Of a stretch of 17,980 nt of DNA, positions 7,987 through 15,719 are shown piece by piece (position 1 is the first letter of the stretch; each line of letters starts with the position of its first letter). The translations under genes were made by a program, and so were the position numbers. Origin of the DNA: Bacillota bacterium (lineage in GTDB: Bacteria > Bacillota_A > Clostridia > DSM-8532); contig JAFADM010000603.1 in the NCBI GenBank assembly GCA_023424865.1, forward strand, positions 1-17,980. Reading direction: 5' to 3'. The notes beneath the pieces were generated by a model that was given only the letters and a program-made list of their open reading frames with translations, did no database searches and had not been told where the DNA came from.

Positions 7987-8015
7987 TTGACTTTTAAACA
8001 TGATGTCATTATATT
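7987..8015 (+). promoter_or_regulatory. Candidate promoter of the MMPL operon
   Basis: TTGACT (7987-7992) and TATATT (8010-8015) are separated by 17 bases. The -35 overlaps another TGTTGAC half-site (7985-7991) of the candidate operator family. Operator B starts about 14 bases after the -10, covering the expected transcription start, so a bound repressor would block initiation. Confidence 0.5.
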
Positions 8016-8028
8016 ATCTCTATATTAA

Positions 8029-8051
8029 TTAGTCAACACGGTGTTCAATAA
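8029..8051. promoter_or_regulatory. Candidate TetR operator B (23-base imperfect palindrome)
   Basis: Centred on G8040, with the perfect core AACAC-G-GTGTT (8035-8045); 9 of the 11 base pairs around the centre match. It lies between the candidate -10 and the ribosome binding site of the MMPL gene (AAGGAGG, 8055-8061). Its CAACAC half-site starts exactly 100 bases after the same half-site in operator A, so the two lie roughly on the same face of the helix. Confidence 0.6.
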
Positions 8052-8068
8052 GACAAGGAGGGCAAAAC

Positions 8069-10135
8069 GTGAACGGACTATCTCATGGAATAACAAAATA
8101 TCGCAAAACGGTTCTGGTCCTTTTCGTTATAATCGGCTTATTAAGCGCAGCAGCCACATCTTTTGTATCGGTTAACTACAATATGGTGGATTATCTTCCC
8201 GAAGAGGCCCGCTCCACAACAGCTATCCGAATAATTCAGGAGGAGTATGGGGGGGAAATGCCCAACGTCCGTGTTATGCTGACAAATGTCTCTATACAGG
8301 AGGCTTTAACTTATAAAGATAAAATAAGTGAGATTCAAGGCGTTTCCTCCGTTACCTGGCTGGATGATGTGATTGGGCTGAATACGCTTACCTCAACACC
8401 GCTGGATTTTTTGGATCCGACGCTGTTAAAAAACTACTATAAGGAGAGCAGCGCCCTTTTAACCCTTTCCGTTGAAAGCGGTCAGGAAAAGGATGCAGTC
8501 AGCGCTATTTATAATCTTATAGGCGACAGCAACGCCGCGTCGGGAGACGGTGTAAATACTGCCACATCTCAGGAAATGTCATTTTCTGAGGTTATGAAAG
8601 CAGTTGCCATTCTGGTACCTGTTATCATTCTCATACTTATTGTTTCTACAACTTCATGGATTGAACCGGTACTTTTTTTGGCATCCATAGGCATTGCCGT
8701 CATTATTAATATGGGAACCAACCTCTTTTTTGGGGAGGTATCGTTTATAACCCAGGCAATCAGTCCTATCCTGCAGCTTGCGGTCTCTCTGGATTATGCT
8801 ATTTTTCTGCTTCACAGCTTTAACGAATTCAGAACGGAGCATGAACCTGTCAAGGCCATGCAGCTTGCCATGAAAAAAGCGTTATCAGCCATAAGCGCCA
8901 GCGCAGCGACAACCGTTCTGGGCTTTCTTGCTCTGACGGCCATGCGCTTCCGTATTGGCCCGGATCTTGGAATTAACCTCGTTAAGGGGGTTATTCTGAG
9001 CTTTGTAAGCGTCATGATTTTCCTGCCCGCTCTTACGTTGATTACCTTTAAATATATTGACAAAACTAAGCACCGTCCCTTTATACCTGAGTTTAAAGGA
9101 ATTGGCGCAAAGCTTTTAAAAATAAGAATACCCTTTTTAATTATCGCCGTAGTGTTGGTTGTGCCTTGCTTTCTCGCTCAGTCCAATACCGAGTTTATGT
9201 ACGGGATGGGCGGAATAACAAAGGCGGCCCGGGTAGGCAGGGATACGGCGGCTATCGATGAAAGGTTTGGCAAGGAGAACACACTTGTTCTCATTGTGCC
9301 AAAAGAAAATGCGGGCAGGGAAGCGGAACTGAGCGAAGCTCTGGCCCGGATTCCCCATATAAACAGTGTGGTATCCTACGCATCGGCTGTTGGCGCCGAA
9401 ATACCAGCCCAATACGTACCTGAGCAGGTTGTAAAGCAATTCTACTCTGAAAACTATACGCGGATCATTCTTTATGCAGACACACCGGAGGAAGGGGAAC
9501 TAACCTTTGAAACCATAGAGGCGGTGATGGCTGAGACTGCCAATTATTATGGGATATATTATATGGCTGGGCAAAGCGCTACCCTGTATGACATGCGAAG
9601 CATCGTATCGGTTGATACCGGTTTTGTCAACCTTATTGCCATAATAGGTATCTTTATCGTATTGCTTATTACCTTCAAATCCCTCACCATGCCGCTGATC
9701 CTTCTCTTTACCATAGAAACGGCCATATGGATTAACCTGTCCTTTGCCTATTTTGCAGGCCAGTCCTTTAATTTTATTGGCTATCTGGTTATAAGTACGG
9801 TGCAATTAGGGGCTACGGTCGATTACGCCATCCTTTTAACGGATCGTTATCTTGGTAACAGAAGAATTATGCACAAGTTTGAAGCCATGAAAAAAACGGT
9901 TGATGAGAATCTGGAAGCCATCATAATTTCTGCCGTTATATTAGCAACAGCAGGCTTTACCCTTGCCCTTACCTCCACCAATCCGATTATTTCAGAGTTG
10001 GGGACACTTTTAGGGAGAGGCACGGTCCTGTCCTTTCTTATGGTAATCGGTGTGCTTCCCGCATTGCTTATGCTTCTTGACCGGGTTATTGAAAAGACAA
10101 CGCTCAAAAGCGGCTTCTATAAAGGCTCTCAATAA
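8069..10135 (+). CDS. MMPL-family (RND superfamily) membrane transporter
   Basis: A 688-residue polytopic membrane protein. It starts at GTG with AAGGAGG 7 bases upstream. It has the duplicated RND-like plan: TM1 (~14-34), an extracytoplasmic domain (~35-176), a five-to-six-helix bundle (~177-335), TM7 (~351-370), a second extracytoplasmic domain (~371-515), and a second bundle (~518-672). The two proton-relay dyads typical of MMPL proteins are present: Asp242-Tyr243 in AVSLDYAIFLL, and Asp585-Tyr586 in GATVDYAILLTDR. The length matches short Gram-positive MMPL proteins (YdfJ-like) rather than mycobacterial ones with long loops. It probably uses the proton gradient to move a lipid or hydrophobic compound across or out of the membrane; the substrate is unknown. 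It heads an operon with the secreted protein that follows and is divergent from a TetR repressor with candidate operators at its promoter. Confidence 0.94.
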   Translation: MNGLSHGITKYRKTVLVLFVIIGLLSAAATSFVSVNYNMVDYLPEEARSTTAIRIIQEEYGGEMPNVRVMLTNVSIQEALTYKDKISEIQGVSSVTWLDDVIGLNTLTSTPLDFLDPTLLKNYYKESSALLTLSVESGQEKDAVSAIYNLIGDSNAASGDGVNTATSQEMSFSEVMKAVAILVPVIILILIVSTTSWIEPVLFLASIGIAVIINMGTNLFFGEVSFITQAISPILQLAVSLDYAIFLLHSFNEFRTEHEPVKAMQLAMKKALSAISASAATTVLGFLALTAMRFRIGPDLGINLVKGVILSFVSVMIFLPALTLITFKYIDKTKHRPFIPEFKGIGAKLLKIRIPFLIIAVVLVVPCFLAQSNTEFMYGMGGITKAARVGRDTAAIDERFGKENTLVLIVPKENAGREAELSEALARIPHINSVVSYASAVGAEIPAQYVPEQVVKQFYSENYTRIILYADTPEEGELTFETIEAVMAETANYYGIYYMAGQSATLYDMRSIVSVDTGFVNLIAIIGIFIVLLITFKSLTMPLILLFTIETAIWINLSFAYFAGQSFNFIGYLVISTVQLGATVDYAILLTDRYLGNRRIMHKFEAMKKTVDENLEAIIISAVILATAGFTLALTSTNPIISELGTLLGRGTVLSFLMVIGVLPALLMLLDRVIEKTTLKSGFYKGSQ

Positions 10136-10228
10136 TAAGATCGAAAGTTGATACGGACTTACGGCACAACGCTGTGGTATAAGAAATGCGCTGTATGAAT
10201 GAAATGAAAGAGAGGAGAACAATCATCT

Positions 10229-11785
10229 ATGAAAAAAGCTGTTAAAAGAGCCATATCCTTTATAATAACTGCCTCGCTATGCCTTTCACTCTCCCTGCCT
10301 GCTGTCGCAGCAGGTGTGCCTTCTAATAAAGAAGAGGTGGTGTACGGCATTCTAGGCAATGATGGAAGCGTACAGAAGCTTTATGTTGTGAATATATTCG
10401 ACGGCGGTAATCTTACGGATTACGGCAAGTATTCCCAGATTCAAAATCTGACCTCCTCTGAACCCATCACTCAAAACGGGGATGAAATAACTCTGTCGAC
10501 GACATCAAAAAAGCTTTACTATCAGGGTACCCTGGAAACACGGGACTTACCCTGGGATATTGCTATCCACTACTTTTTAGATGTTAAGGAAACAAAGGCG
10601 GAAGATCTGGGAGGAAAAAGCGGCGCACTGAAAATAAATATCCGTATAAAGAAAAACGAAAAAATAAACGGTGCCTTCTTTGAAAACTTTGCTCTCCAGG
10701 TAGGGCTTCAACTGGATACCAAGCTCTGTGAAAATATTCAGGCAGAAAACGCCACAATTGCCGAAGCTGGAAGAAAAAAACAAATCACCTACACCGTACT
10801 GCCCGGTCAGGGCGCTGACTATACCGTGACCTCAGATGTCCATGATTTTGAAATGGATGCCATTACCATTAACGGAATTAAGCTTAATCTGGGTATGACC
10901 ATAGACGACAAAACCTTTACGGGTAAGATTGACGAGCTGACAGATGCCATTAAAGCGCTTGATGAGGGTGCAGGAGAGCTGCTTACCGGCGTTAGCCGCC
11001 TATCCGACGGCATGAAGCAATACAATGCGGGCTTGAAGGCTTTTGCCGCAGGGCTTTCCGAGCTTGAAAGCGGGACCTTAAGGCTAAGCGGAGGAGCAGG
11101 TGCGCTTAAGGAAGGCCTGGCAGCTTTGACAAAGAACAATGCAGCTTTAATTAACGGCGCCCTGGCAATACAAAATGCTGCCTTCGACAGCGTAAATGCT
11201 CAGCTGGCTGCCATGAACATGGGACTGCCTGTGCTGACACCGGAGAATTATAGCGTTGTCCTGGCATCCATTCCTGATCTTGAGGCCGTCAAGGTACAGC
11301 TGGACAGTGCGGTTCAGTTTACCGCAGGACTTAAAGGCTATTTGGAAGGTGTGGCTCAGTTGGAGGCAGGAGCTAAAAACCTGTCGGATGGAACCGCGCA
11401 GTTAAGCGCGTCCATTTCTAAAATTCCAGGAGCTGCTAACAGCCTCTATAAGGCAAGTGTTGAGCTGAACTCCGCTTTAGACCAGCTTAAGGACGGACTT
11501 AGCGCGTATAAGGACGGCACAGGTGAACTGAGAAGCGGAACAGCGGATATGAAAGGTGAAATAAGCCGGCAAATAGATGACATAATAAGTGAAATGTCCG
11601 GAACCGGTGAAGAAGTCACCTCCTTCGTCTCCATGAAAAATACAAATATATCTTCCGTACAGTTTATTATAAAAACTGAATCAATTACTGTTCCGGAGGA
11701 AGCGGATACAGTGATTCAAACCGCGGTTGAATTAGGTTTCTGGCAGAAGCTTTTAAAGCTTTTCGGCTTGTATAAGGAATCCTGA
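10229..11785 (+). CDS. Secreted protein with YhgE-like glycine-rich heptad repeats, probable partner of the MMPL transporter
   Basis: 518 residues with ATG supported by AGAGGAG at 10211-10217. A clear Sec signal peptide (basic MKKAVKR, hydrophobic core, AVAA around residues 25-28) predicts export. Residues ~33-225 form a beta-rich domain (EVVYGILGNDGSVQKLYVVNIF, LYYQGTLETRDLPWDIAIHYFLD). Residues ~230-440 carry heptad-like repeats of the form L-x-x-G-x-x-x-L-x-x-G (DEGAGELLTGVSRLSDGM, SELESGTLRLSGGAGALKEG, LEAGAKNLSDGTAQL), as in the coiled-coil stalks of YhgE/Pip proteins. Near the end are FVSMKNTNISSVQFIIKT and the short amphipathic tail FWQKLLKLFG. No convincing C-terminal membrane helix, LPxTG or lipobox is present, so attachment would be by the amphipathic tail or by binding the transporter (inference). 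The 93-base gap after the MMPL gene has no terminator, so they are probably co-transcribed. The biochemical role is unknown. Confidence 0.85.
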   Translation: MKKAVKRAISFIITASLCLSLSLPAVAAGVPSNKEEVVYGILGNDGSVQKLYVVNIFDGGNLTDYGKYSQIQNLTSSEPITQNGDEITLSTTSKKLYYQGTLETRDLPWDIAIHYFLDVKETKAEDLGGKSGALKINIRIKKNEKINGAFFENFALQVGLQLDTKLCENIQAENATIAEAGRKKQITYTVLPGQGADYTVTSDVHDFEMDAITINGIKLNLGMTIDDKTFTGKIDELTDAIKALDEGAGELLTGVSRLSDGMKQYNAGLKAFAAGLSELESGTLRLSGGAGALKEGLAALTKNNAALINGALAIQNAAFDSVNAQLAAMNMGLPVLTPENYSVVLASIPDLEAVKVQLDSAVQFTAGLKGYLEGVAQLEAGAKNLSDGTAQLSASISKIPGAANSLYKASVELNSALDQLKDGLSAYKDGTGELRSGTADMKGEISRQIDDIISEMSGTGEEVTSFVSMKNTNISSVQFIIKTESITVPEEADTVIQTAVELGFWQKLLKLFGLYKES

Positions 11786-11800
11786 TTACTTCAAAACTTC

Positions 11801-12775
11801 TTACAAAAGGGTTATTGCAGGCTTGTTCGGATCTGAAGAGGTAAAGAGCGGATCATTGGCTGTGACAATGCGCTGAATAAGGCCGGACTGAATAAAGATA
11901 GGCGTATTGCCGTCACAGTCGGAAAGCACCAAGACACCCAACTCGTTTTTATATACCTGTCCCGAGGCTTGGACAAGGGTACCTGTTTGCAGGGCCGTTT
12001 CCGTGCCCGGGGGCAGGTATTCTTTTATAGCCATGAGAACATCCATTTCACAGCTGGAGGGGAAGGGGGATGGGGGTATAAGGTAGGTAATGGCAGGGTT
12101 GTAAACCGTATCGCTCCCTGTGAAGACGGCCGTGATATGGTTAATGGGTACGGCTTCCTTCTGGTTGTAGGCATTCAGAAGGACAAAAAGCCCGCCGCCG
12201 CTTGCGAAGGGAAGGCTGAAGATTTCCAAAGGTCTGCCTGATACGGAATACATATTTTGATTGTAAACAGTCATAAGGCTGTCTGGATAATAGAGGATGA
12301 GCTGCTCAATAATATGGGTCATCTGAGCCGTTCCAAAGCAATTAGCTGTCGTGGAAGGGGGTGCGGTTTCTGCGTCCAGCGAGTAGATATTCATGGCAGC
12401 TTTGGGTGTGCCCAGAGGCGTATAAAAAACCGGTCCGCTGCTGGTATTAACAAGGGTCAGAATGAAAGGAACCTGGGTAACGTTAAACAAACCAAAACCG
12501 CTAAGCTGACCGGTTTTCACAGGTGAAGAAGAGGAATAGGCCTTGCTTCCCTGCTCCATGAGTGCAAAAGAAATACCGCTGTTGGATGCAGCCGATTGGG
12601 AAGAGATCCACCAGCTGACACTATAGTATCCAGGTGAATTGAAGATAATTTCGCCGGTGACAGGATGGTATAGAATACTTCCATTTTGAAAATTAACTTT
12701 ATCAAATAAAACCGGCTGATCAGGGGAGAGGCTTCCGTTATTTACCAACTCGATGTTTAACGCCATGACCGCCAT
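11801..12775 (-). CDS. Two-domain surface protein: BclA-C-terminus-like (C1q/TNF fold) domain plus an unrecognised domain
   Basis: 324 residues; ATG at 12775 has GAGGAAG 7 bases upstream. Residues ~5-133 resemble the trimerising C-terminal domain of exosporium glycoprotein BclA: VLFDKVNFQNGSILYHPVTG, the GYYSVSWWISSQ strand, SGISFALMEQG, and VPFILTLVNTSSGPV. The usual collagen-like GXX stalk and N-terminal anchoring peptide are absent. Residues ~134-324 form a second domain starting TANCFGTAQMTHIIEQLILYYP, with TVYNPAITYLIPP and an ending rich in short beta-like strands (LGVLVLSDCDGNTPIFIQSGLI); three cysteines (146, 242, 287). I do not recognise it. No signal peptide is present, which fits a protein made in the mother cell and assembled on the spore surface (inference). 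It converges with the secreted-protein gene, the stop codons being only 15 bases apart, and no terminator is visible. Confidence 0.8.
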   Translation of the reverse strand: MAVMALNIELVNNGSLSPDQPVLFDKVNFQNGSILYHPVTGEIIFNSPGYYSVSWWISSQSAASNSGISFALMEQGSKAYSSSSPVKTGQLSGFGLFNVTQVPFILTLVNTSSGPVFYTPLGTPKAAMNIYSLDAETAPPSTTANCFGTAQMTHIIEQLILYYPDSLMTVYNQNMYSVSGRPLEIFSLPFASGGGLFVLLNAYNQKEAVPINHITAVFTGSDTVYNPAITYLIPPSPFPSSCEMDVLMAIKEYLPPGTETALQTGTLVQASGQVYKNELGVLVLSDCDGNTPIFIQSGLIQRIVTANDPLFTSSDPNKPAITLL

Positions 12776-12832
12776 TGTTATATCTTCCTCTTTCTTTTGT
12801 CCACTTTACAGGGTTTTGTAAGCGTTTAGGAC

Positions 12833-12860
12833 ATACAGTCTGTCTTATACAGTCTATGTC
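12833..12860. repeat. 14-base imperfect tandem repeat within an inverted repeat, shared intergenic region
   Basis: ATACAGTCT occurs at 12833-12841 and 12847-12855, exactly 14 bases apart; the remaining five positions of each unit are similar (GTCTT versus ATGTC). The outer edges GACATA (12830-12835) and TATGTC (12855-12860) form an inverted repeat. It lies between the divergent surface-protein and response-regulator genes and could be a regulator site for either. Confidence 0.4.
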
Positions 12861-12877
12861 TTTTTCCAGTTTTGGTG
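12851..12877 (-). promoter_or_regulatory. Possible sporulation (sigma-E/K type) promoter for the surface-protein gene
   Basis: On the - strand, CATAGACT (complement of 12851-12858) matches the CATANNNT -10 pattern of SigE/SigK promoters. CACC (complement of 12874-12877) lies about 15 bases further upstream, compatible with the loose AC -35 of SigK. The start codon is ~75 bases downstream. These patterns are short and degenerate; the call leans on the BclA-like domain of the product. Confidence 0.28.
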
Positions 12878-12900
12878 ATAATGCGCGTCCAAATTACAAT
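12872..12900 (+). promoter_or_regulatory. Candidate promoter for the OmpR-type regulator operon
   Basis: TTGGTG (12872-12877) and TACAAT (12895-12900) are 17 bases apart. A second possible pair, TTGTAC (12923-12928) and TAGAAA (12946-12951), is also 17 bases apart and closer to the gene. I cannot choose between them from sequence alone. Confidence 0.35.
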
Positions 12901-13013
12901 CTCAGGAGTAATTAAGTAACGCTTGTACTCGGTTCTTTTTTGTGGTAGAAACAAAGTGACAAAGGAATACCTCAAGAATTCGGCCTGTTTACAGAGCCTT
13001 CAGGGAGATAACT

Positions 13014-13706
13014 ATGAAAAAACATATCCTTATAGTGGACGATGACATGGACCTGTCCTTTATAATTGGAGAAATGCTGGAAAGCTACGGTTATGCCATT
13101 GCCTATGCAAGGGACAGGGAAGAGGCCTTTTCACATTTGACGAATAAAAGCTATCACCTCATACTCCTGGACATAAATCTTCCCGATGCCACAGGCTTTG
13201 AAATTTGTGCAGAGCTTCGCAGGGTTTCTACGGTGCCCATTCTTTTTGCCAGTGCCAGGACAAGTGAAAACGACCGCATTACGGGACTGGATCTGGGAGG
13301 TGACGACTATCTTCCCAAGCCCTATTCCTTAAAGGAGCTTCTTTCAAGAGTGAATGCACTCATGCGGCGGACTTACGGTTTTTCGGAAAGGGAAAAGGAA
13401 GTGGGCTTTGGAGCCATAACAGTAAACCCGGGAGCCAGAACGGTAATGAAGGACGGAATAAGCCTCTCACTTTCTCTCAGGGAATTTGATCTTCTGGCCT
13501 ATTTGTGCAAAAAACCTAATATTGCCATATCTAAAGACGAGCTCATATCCGAGGTTTGGGGACCCTTCAGCGAGGTTGAGCCCTCAACCCTTACCGTTCA
13601 TATACGCTGGCTCAGAGAAAAGCTGGAGGAGGATCCGGCAACACCACGTTTTATTAAGACAGTGAGAGGTATAGGCTATCTTCTGGAGGCTGAAAATGAA
13701 ATATAG
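13014..13706 (+). CDS. OmpR/PhoB-family response regulator of an ABC-transporter-linked two-component system
   Basis: 230 residues, cytoplasmic. ATG is preceded by AGGGAG at 13002-13007. The receiver domain (~3-118) has the acidic pair Asp10-Asp11 (IVDDDMD), phosphoacceptor Asp53 in LILLDINLPDATGFEI, and Lys102 in GGDDYLPKPYSLKELL. The winged-helix DNA-binding domain (~130-228) has SLREFDLLAYLCKKPN, ISKDELISEVWG, STLTVHIRWLREKLEEDP and the ending FIKTVRGIGYLL, typical of this family. Its stop codon lies inside the start of the kinase gene (11-base overlap), so the two are co-translated. Downstream ABC ATPase and FtsX permease genes are the likely targets. A candidate tandem binding site lies between the kinase and ATPase genes. 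Confidence 0.95.
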   Translation: MKKHILIVDDDMDLSFIIGEMLESYGYAIAYARDREEAFSHLTNKSYHLILLDINLPDATGFEICAELRRVSTVPILFASARTSENDRITGLDLGGDDYLPKPYSLKELLSRVNALMRRTYGFSEREKEVGFGAITVNPGARTVMKDGISLSLSLREFDLLAYLCKKPNIAISKDELISEVWGPFSEVEPSTLTVHIRWLREKLEEDPATPRFIKTVRGIGYLLEAENEI

Positions 13707-14865
13707 GCTGATACAGGCAACCGCCCTGTTTGCGGCGGGAATTCTCATCGTTATGGGCTGTTTTTACTTTTATATCCGGAATCAAGGCGCTGCTAATGAA
13801 AAAGCGGAGCAGATTCTGGCACTTAATGAAATTGAGCAGCTTGTGAAGAAAGCGGTGTCCGATGCCCGGGAGAAGGAGCTTTTACAGCTTAACGAAAAGG
13901 TTTCAACCCTTCAGGAACGGATACGAAGCGGTCCCTCCGACTACAATACCTCCGCTTATCTTACACTGCTTTTGGTTACAGGGGCGTTTTCACTAGCCTT
14001 TCTCCTTCTTCTTATAGGCTATGTTTATTTTAATATACTAAGACCTTTTGAAAAAATGCAGCGATTTGCCGAGCGAATTGCGGCGGGGGACTTTGATTTG
14101 CCCTTGAATTATGAGCGGTCCAACTACTTTGGCGCTTTTACCTGGGCGTTTGACAATATGCGCCGTGAAATCACCAAGGCACGAGCCTGTGAAAGGGAAG
14201 CGGTAGAAAACAACAAAACTGTCATTGCAACCCTGTCCCACGACATTAAAACGCCTATAGCCTCCATTCAAGCCTATGCGGAAGCGCTGGAAGCCAATTA
14301 TGGGAGTACACCGGAAAAGCGGGCCAGGTATCTGGGGGTTATTCAAAAAAAATGCCAGGAAGTGGCCGACCTTACCAATGATCTTTTTCTGCACTCTCTT
14401 TCAGATTTGGAAAAATTAAAAATACAAGCGGAGAAAGTTGAAATAGGGGAGTTTCTGTCTGTTGCGCTGGAGGACCTTTCATTGCAGCAGGACAGGGTTT
14501 CCTTTATCAAGCCGGGCTTTTCAAGCTATGTGTGGGTGGATAAAAAGCGTTTTGTTCAGGTTATTGAGAATATCATCAATAATGCGGGGAAGTACGCAAA
14601 AACACCTTGCAGGGTATCCGTTGAACGAGGTGAAGGGCAGGTGCGAATCCGGTTTCGTGATTATGGGAAGGGGATCCCCGACGAGGACATGCCCTTTATT
14701 CTCAACAAATTTTACAGGGGACGAAACAGTGAAAATGAGCAGGGCTCGGGTTTGGGGCTGTATATTGTCAAATACGTCATGGACAGGCTTAAGGGGCGTA
14801 TTGAGCTAAAAAATTGCAGGGATGGGCTGGAGGTAATGCTGGAGCTGCCTGAGGTCATGTCTTAA
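13696..14865 (+). CDS. Sensor histidine kinase (HAMP/HisKA type) paired with the OmpR-type regulator
   Basis: 389 residues in the cytoplasmic membrane. ATG with GGAGG at 13685-13689, 6 bases upstream, inside the regulator gene. TM1 is at ~8-27. An extracytoplasmic loop of ~60 residues (~28-87) is charged and probably a coiled coil (EIEQLVKKAVSDAREKELL). TM2 is at ~88-112, followed by a HAMP-like region (RPFEKMQRFAERIAAGDF). The phosphoacceptor is His182 in TLSHDIKTPIASIQAYAEAL. ATPase motifs: N-box VIENIINNAGKYAK (~289-302), G1 RDYGKGIPDEDM (~321-332), F-box FILNKFYRG and G2 GSGLGLYIVK (~350-359). The loop is longer than in BceS-type intramembrane-sensing kinases and may bind a ligand or the permease directly. 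Context suggests sensing of a peptide or envelope stress (inference). Confidence 0.94.
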   Translation: MKYRLIQATALFAAGILIVMGCFYFYIRNQGAANEKAEQILALNEIEQLVKKAVSDAREKELLQLNEKVSTLQERIRSGPSDYNTSAYLTLLLVTGAFSLAFLLLLIGYVYFNILRPFEKMQRFAERIAAGDFDLPLNYERSNYFGAFTWAFDNMRREITKARACEREAVENNKTVIATLSHDIKTPIASIQAYAEALEANYGSTPEKRARYLGVIQKKCQEVADLTNDLFLHSLSDLEKLKIQAEKVEIGEFLSVALEDLSLQQDRVSFIKPGFSSYVWVDKKRFVQVIENIINNAGKYAKTPCRVSVERGEGQVRIRFRDYGKGIPDEDMPFILNKFYRGRNSENEQGSGLGLYIVKYVMDRLKGRIELKNCRDGLEVMLELPEVMS

Positions 14866-14894
14866 GGATCTCTTAATGTAGGATAGGGTATTGT
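14860..14894 (+). promoter_or_regulatory. Candidate response-regulator box and activator-dependent promoter before the ABC genes
   Basis: TCTTAA occurs at 14860-14865 and 14871-14876, exactly 11 bases (about one helix turn) apart, the spacing favoured by OmpR-family dimers. A possible -10, TATTGT, is at 14889-14894; the bases 17 upstream (GGATCT) are a poor -35, as expected for an activated promoter. The first copy overlaps the kinase stop codon. The pattern is short and may be chance. Confidence 0.3.
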
Positions 14895-14950
14895 AGAAGA
14901 AACGGAGCATTATTCCTTAAATCCGCTATCAACAGGAAAGGAACCTTAAC

Positions 14951-15712
14951 ATGAAGAGCAGTCTTTTATCCTCGCGGGGACTATGCAAAAGCTATGCCCA
15001 CAACAGCATTCAAAACCATATTTTAAATCATATTGACATGGAGCTTTATGAGGGTGATTTCACCATTATTATGGGTGCCTCCGGCTCAGGTAAGTCTACC
15101 TTGCTCTATACCCTAAGCGGTATGGATCGACCCACCTCGGGACAGGTTTTCTATAAAGGCGAAAACATTGCAGGCTATTCGGAAAACAAGCTGGCACGTC
15201 TTCGCCAGGGCGATTTCGGCTTTGTTTTTCAGCAGATGCATCTTGTCAGCAATCTCTCCTTATTTGAAAATGTGGCAGTACCCGGTTATCTCAATAAAGG
15301 TGTCCCGGCTCAAGAGGTAAATAATCGGGCCAGGGGACTTCTTGAAAAGATGGGACTAACCCAAATGATGTCCCGGCTTCCTTCCCAGGTGTCAGGGGGC
15401 GAGCAGCAGAGGGCCGCCATTGCAAGATCCATTATAAGCCGCCCCAGGCTTCTCTTCGCCGATGAGCCTACCGGATCTCTTAATCGGAAAAACTCCATTG
15501 AGGTCCTGGATTTGCTTACCGATATGAACCGGGAGGGGCAGAGCCTTCTCATGGTTACCCATGATTTGCGGGCAGCCTTAAGAGCTACCCGGATTCTCTA
15601 CCTCGAAGACGGAAAAATAATCGGAGAGCTTTCACTTCCGGCCTATGCCTCCACAGATGAAAAAAGCCGCGAAACTCAGGTTAACGCCTGGCTTTCGTCA
15701 ATGAAATGGTGA
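14951..15712 (+). CDS. ABC transporter ATP-binding protein (MacB/LolD/BceA-like)
   Basis: 253-residue ATPase that would power the FtsX-type permease encoded next. All nucleotide-binding motifs are present: Walker A GASGSGKST (42-50), Q-loop FVFQQMHL (Gln94), signature VSGGEQQRAAIARS (147-160), Walker B RLLFADEPTGSLN (166-178) and H-loop MVTHD (His204). The start is supported by AAAGG at 14937-14941, 9 bases upstream. The SGGEQQR form and the FADEPTGSL sequence are typical of the family that exports lipoproteins, macrolides or peptides, or that confers peptide-antibiotic resistance together with FtsX permeases. An 85-base gap separates it from the kinase gene and could hold its own promoter. 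The permease ATG lies 7 bases after its stop. Confidence 0.96.
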   Translation: MKSSLLSSRGLCKSYAHNSIQNHILNHIDMELYEGDFTIIMGASGSGKSTLLYTLSGMDRPTSGQVFYKGENIAGYSENKLARLRQGDFGFVFQQMHLVSNLSLFENVAVPGYLNKGVPAQEVNNRARGLLEKMGLTQMMSRLPSQVSGGEQQRAAIARSIISRPRLLFADEPTGSLNRKNSIEVLDLLTDMNREGQSLLMVTHDLRAALRATRILYLEDGKIIGELSLPAYASTDEKSRETQVNAWLSSMKW

Positions 15713-15719
15713 GGTGCTT

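Noticed and set aside
10148..10183. Possible promoter TTGATA...TATAAG between the MMPL and secreted-protein genes
   Set aside because: The spacing of 24 bases is too long for a normal promoter, and no better pair is seen; co-transcription with the MMPL gene is simpler.
10910..11560. DNA-level tandem repeat or CRISPR-like array in the secreted-protein gene
   Set aside because: The periodicity is at protein level (heptad-like glycine/leucine pattern) with diverged codons; there are no exact DNA repeats or spacers.
12257..12526. Open frames on the + strand opposite the surface-protein gene
   Set aside because: They have no family features, while the - strand frame has a good ribosome binding site and a recognisable BclA-like domain.
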